A stretch of DNA of 64,000 bases from Proteromonas lacertae (Eukaryota; Sar; Bigyra; Opalinata; Proteromonadidae): positions 61,488-125,487 of the forward strand of contig NGBS01000313.1 in NCBI GenBank assembly GCA_002245135.1. Direction: 5' to 3'. A program made the translations under genes and the position numbers. A model generated the notes under the pieces. The model made no database searches. It worked only from the letters and a program-made list of their open reading frames with translations, and had not been told where the DNA came from. Positions 59,421-64,000 of the stretch are shown here, piece after piece; the stretch's first letter is position 1; each line of letters begins with the position of its first letter.

Positions 59421-60838
59421 TTATACTACTTTTTCAACACCCCTTGGTCCAATAATCAATTGTTTACCAGTAATTATGTAGAACTTATGATGAATTGTAC
59501 TTAGATTATTATTAGCATCAAATCGTTGATTTGAGCAATCCAAAGTAATTTTTAAATCACTTGCTAAGTCTTTACCAGCTCTTAATTTTAATTCAGTTAA
59601 TCGATCACTACTGAAATTTAGAACATCAAAAAATGTATTGGGAAATGATAATGTACTACATTTATCATATATTGTATTTTGAATAATATTTCTCATATAT
59701 TCCCATGTCTGATATTTTGCTGGATATAAATAATCAGGTGTATAAACGAAATCATTAATTTGCCATCTTATTCTATCTTGATTTTGATCAAAAGGAATAG
59801 TATCTCTATTATATGCATCATTATAATATGCTCTGTACAATATAAATTTAACATAACTTCCTATGCTACTATTAATACTGAAGTTATAGTTAAAAGTATT
59901 ACAACCAGATATTGGATCTTTAGTGATTTGAACTATATTAAAATCAGTAAAGTCAATAGGATGATGAGTTGAATAATTAATGGTATTAGCATTACATGTT
60001 GGATCTTTATTATAACAAATGTAAAGTCTAGGGTTAATAATTCTCATTCCAACATGTTGTTGCCATGAATTAATCCAAACAGAACCATTACTATGATGCA
60101 TCCAATTCATTATAGGAGCAAATGTGAATTGAATATAAATGACTTCACCAAAATAAATATCATTCTTCAAAGCTAATATGGTATTATAGAAATCTGCAAA
60201 ATGAAATCTACAGTATAGTTTTCCATGTAATATATCTTCTGTTGTTCCCATTTCTTCCCAATAATTCCAAACACCTCCATTTGCATTTAAAGTAGAATTA
60301 GAATTACATAAAGTTGTTTCAGCTATTTTATTATTTCTAATGCGTAAGCCATCAAATAAATATTCATAATAATGATAATCTTTTATATCATAAGGATACT
60401 GATTAGCAATTTGATGAGCTAAATCTCGATATTCATTATAACTACTATCTAAATCACATAGAAGTGTTCCAGTTTTATTGTATACTTTGATAGTTCCAAA
60501 ATTCATTGAATTCTTTAAATTTATATGATCTAACATTTTACCAGAAGTAGAATCAGTTACAGGTGAAATAGGTAATTTCCAATTTCCTGAACCTGAAGCT
60601 GCATGATCTCTTTTTGACCTGTAGTATAATCTAATTCAAATTCAAAGTAACTTTTAGATAGATTAACACAATTATCACCAGATATTTCAAATGTAATAGC
60701 ATCACTGTTTGAATTTAAAGATAAAACAGTCTCATTTCTGCTTTGGTTAGGTGTAACTAAAATATGATTGTAGACTGGTATATAAGCTGGCACAATGCTT
60801 TCATGTTTTTGTGAATTAGGTACAGCAGTGATTGACAT
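59421..60838 (-). pseudogene. Major capsid protein region of the element (fossil)
   Basis: Region encoding a long beta-rich protein with the composition and gene position of Polinton double-jelly-roll major capsid proteins, directly upstream of the packaging ATPase. Recognisable pieces include FEFELDYTTG, FRFHFADFYNTIL-like and YIQFTFAPIMNWMH segments. The assignment rests on position, length and character rather than a strong motif. Broken. Confidence 0.65.
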
Positions 60839-60891
60839 ATTTTATGTTATTTTAAAAAATCAAAAAATGCTTAAAAATAGCAAGAAATTTA

Positions 60892-61864
60892 TTAATACAA
60901 AATAATCTCAAAATAAATAGGTAAGTTATTTAAATCAATTGCATAACCATCTTGTTGAGAGACTGATATATTCATTCGTTGATATTCGTGATATTGCATC
61001 TTTTTAGTTGTCCATTCAATTTGTGGATTAGTGAATGTAGTATAATCTGCATTTATATCAGTTACAGGTATATTTGCTAAAACCATTGAATTCTCACCAC
61101 TATTAACCCAGTCACATCTAATTTGTATGAATGACACCCATAGTAAAGAAGGCTGATTTGGTAACAAATTAGAATAATAATTAAAATCTTTACTGAAATA
61201 TGCATCACTTAAATGATTTGCATGATAAATTGATATACTTTTATTTATTTCATCTAAACCAAATAACTTATATGCTAAGTTAGGGAATTCCATACTAAAA
61301 TCTGTAAAGTAATATTTTCCGAAATGAGTAATATAATTAAATTGTAACTTTAATCTATTTTCTGAAGTTTTTTCAAATTGAAGTACATCTGTTTGATCAT
61401 TTACTTTACGAAATGGAAATCTATTTGCAAAATCTTCATCTGGTAATGGTGCTATTACATTATCAAATGCATAAAAAGTAAAATCTAAGAGATTTCTAGC
61501 AAAATAATCTAATAATTCTTTTCCTGTATATTTTCTTTGAGGTATTTTAATATCAATAGTTTTATTTATAAGGTCCATTTTGGTTTTCAGGGGATGCCCA
61601 TTTTATTGGATTTGTTTCATCTGGATTAATGCAGCTATAATAAGTAAAATTAAAGAGTATATGATCATTTACTTCGTCTTGTATTGTATAGAAGTTATTT
61701 GGTATAACTGCAGTAATTAAACTCATATATTGATATTTTTCAGTTATAGTTGGAGTATTAATACATCTTGTCCATCTATTTGAAAATTTTGAATCATAGT
61801 CTGATGTAGTTAAGAACAATGATCTTCTATTATTTATAACATTATTACCATCTTTAGGTTGCAT
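60892..61864 (-). pseudogene. Minor capsid (penton-like) protein region of the element (fossil)
   Basis: Region upstream of the major capsid gene and in the same direction, encoding a beta-rich protein of the size expected for the single-jelly-roll penton protein of Polintons. The gene order penton, major capsid, ATPase fits the family. Homology is inferred mostly from this order. Broken. Confidence 0.5.
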
Positions 61865-61941
61865 TATGTTTTATAATTGTTGAGAAATATTAAAATATAA
61901 TTTTATTTGAATTATTCTTTAATTTATATATTGTTATATAT

Positions 61942-63974
61942 ATGCAACCACAACCTCAAGATAACAATTCAAATGATGAAGAAGATGAACCAACAGATGA
62001 TGATTATGAATATGAAGAAGATGAAGATAATGTACCTATTGATATGAACAGAATAAGACATAGAAGAAGACATAGAAGGAATCAAGTCATACCATTTCAA
62101 GATATAAGCGAAGATGATTTGAATAACTATGTGAATCAAGAAGTGAAAAGATTTAACAAAGCATTGATTATGCAATATAGACTAATTCCTATAGGATGGC
62201 CAAATCATGAATTTAATAGAATATATAATTTATATGATGAACATATGAAAATGTTTAATTGGTGTAAGAATTTATTTGTAACAGGTCCTTTTGCACATGG
62301 TAAACCATTAGAAGCTTATAATCCCAAAATTAGCAGGAAATGAAAATTCTGCTAATGCAAGAGAATGTGGAATTTTTAAAACCCGTATAGCAGATGGTAT
62401 TGATAAATTGTGTATGGCATCTGATTTTATATTACAAAGAAATCCATTTGTTGTTTTACACCCAAAAGAGAGAATAGGTGTTACACAACTAGAAAATAGA
62501 AGAATTAAAAAAACTCATTATGAAATTGATGAAAGACATCCAGAACCAGAAAATGATTTTAACATAATGAATAATGAACATTATAATAGTGCAGCTGAAA
62601 TAAGAGCAGAAAATGTTATGCAAAATAGACATGATAATATGGTAAGAGGAGTATTAGTAAACGCAGACAATGGAAGTAATGATAATAACAATAATAACAA
62701 CAATGGAAATAATAACAACGATAATAATGAAAATAATAACAACAATGCAAATTATGATTTAATTAGCTTTTGTGATTCTCTGAAAGATAAATTAAAGTTT
62801 TATATAGGTCGTTTAATGAGAACTAAATTTTGGTATTTAACAAATCAAAAAGAAGAAACAGCTTATTCAATTGCGTTAATCATATACAATGCGTAACTGA
62901 TTTGTATATATTAGCTTTATATTATATACCAATATTAAAAGATAAGTTAAGTGGTAATTATCAAAATGATAATGAATATACTTTACCATATCATCCTGAT
63001 AGAAGAAATTTTATGGGATTACCAGATGGTGATAATAGAACAGGATATAGATATAACTATTTAGCAACTATACAAAAAATATTAACAGAAGCTCATGTAC
63101 CACAAGGTCAAATCAATACAAATATATTTGCTAATCCTATAACTTTTAGAATGAATAGAGCTTTAGATACACAACTTAACCGTCAAATTAAACATAGAAG
63201 ATCAGTTCCAGCTTATGTTGGAATGAATGTTGCAGATCATAGAAATTGGAGATATGTTGCACCAGCTAATTATCCTCCTGCTCATCCATCAATTACTGCA
63301 GATTTGATTGATAGAAATGTTAATGCATTTTATAATGCATCACCTGCAAATAGTGATAGTGAAGATAATTATAATAATCCTATCAAGTAGTGGATACTGA
63401 AGAAGATTCAGACACTTATGATCTTGGTGATATGAATAATCAAATACCACCTCCTCCTTTACCACCAAGACCTATACCAGCAAGAACTGATCAACAACAA
63501 CAACCACCTCCACCTCCTCCTGTATCAAATGTATCTAGATCTAATGTAATTAGTTTAAGTAATCAATTTAATCCTCATCATCTTATACCATCTGATAGAT
63601 TTTCATTTTTAGTACCAGATGATTTGCTTAATGCTATACCAAATCCAAATAGAGACTTTAATAAATCTCATAGATTTTTAGCTAATAGAGAAAATGGTGC
63701 AAAAATAGGTGTAACTAGGATAATACAAGAGTTTTATACACAATTGTTAACAAATAATGGTAAAATCTATTCAATTGATGCATTTATACATAACCATAAT
63801 CCACCTTGTACAATTGTAGATGAAAATTCAAGCAAGAGTTATATGTTCTTTACTGATTGGGTTAGAGAAGAAAACATCAATTTACCTTTATTACCTAGAT
63901 CTAAATATAATGCAACTGAAGTAAATGATATACCTCAAAATTACAGTAGTATCAATATGATGTTTTGGATATGA
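61942..63974 (+). pseudogene. Rightward element gene region of unknown function (fossil)
   Basis: Divergent from the capsid block. Encodes an acidic start (Glu/Asp-rich, then a run of Arg/His), Asn-rich and proline-rich segments (PPPLPPRP) and a globular C-terminal part (FFTDWVREENINLPLLPRSK). I recognise no family; it could be a large element replication or structural gene. Broken, with part possibly continuing beyond the window. Confidence 0.4.
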
Positions 63975-64000
63975 TTACAATAGAAATATATATTCATATA

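Larger units (their letters stand above)
56700..64000. mobile_element. Polinton/Maverick-like element, partial (continues past window end), broken
   Basis: A capsid-bearing DNA element recognised by its packaging ATPase, double-jelly-roll major capsid and penton-like genes on the minus strand, with further genes on the plus strand. The left border lies somewhere between the hairpin and about 57140; the right end is outside the window, so terminal repeats and target duplication cannot be compared. No integrase or polymerase B gene is visible here. Base composition matches the host. Long stretches remain open and there are only a few breaks, so it is a fossil of fairly recent age. The expected family traits fit Polintons or related Polinton-like viruses. 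Confidence 0.8.

Overview
The window looks like nuclear DNA of a very AT-rich, gene-dense, single-celled eukaryote. Nearly every multi-exon gene can be assembled in frame by removing tiny GTAT...TAG introns, mostly 26 to 40 bases. TAA, TAG and TGA all end genes, so the code is standard. A U6 snRNA gene is present. A candidate DASH subunit (DAD2) hints at a fungus or fungal relative. A U6 upstream motif reading ACCCATAA recalls the snRNA upstream element I remember from Dictyostelium. I do not commit to a phylum.

Layout. 1-6.1 kb: two tandem paralogues (the first cut by the window edge), each with two P-loop NTPase modules joined by SAP domains; the first module is Crinkler-like. 7.4-16.4 kb: compact housekeeping genes (zinc-finger/ASCH protein, mitochondrial branched-chain aminotransferase, U6 snRNA, DAD2-like protein, CANT1-type apyrase, PA28 proteasome activator, selenoprotein T-like protein, VPS26), interrupted by a perfect 121-bp tandem array. 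16.4-26.5 kb: four lidless Hsp70 paralogues around a transketolase; one copy is a pseudogene, one has a late frame break, and two share a 358-bp identical tract. 26.6-29.5 kb: a decayed and an intact SLC10A7-type transporter. 29.7-34.1 kb: a MAP3K-type kinase with an SH3 domain and a bZIP factor with a LOV-like PAS domain. 35.0-37.2 kb: a BTB/SPRY-like protein. 37.6-48.9 kb: a giant class C GPCR with roughly nine tandem periplasmic-binding-protein modules ahead of its seven-helix domain. 48.9-56.5 kb: a Slingshot-like phosphatase and two membrane-anchored subtilisin-like proteases. 56.5-56.8 kb: a probable structured RNA gene and a GC-rich hairpin. From about 56.7-57.1 kb to the window end: part of a Polinton/Maverick-like element with packaging ATPase, major capsid and penton-like genes.

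Themes: patchy sequence identity between neighbouring paralogues (NTPase pair, Hsp70s, proteases), suggesting gene conversion or recent duplication; lineage-specific domain combinations; and single-base frame breaks in several host genes, which could be real decay or assembly indels.
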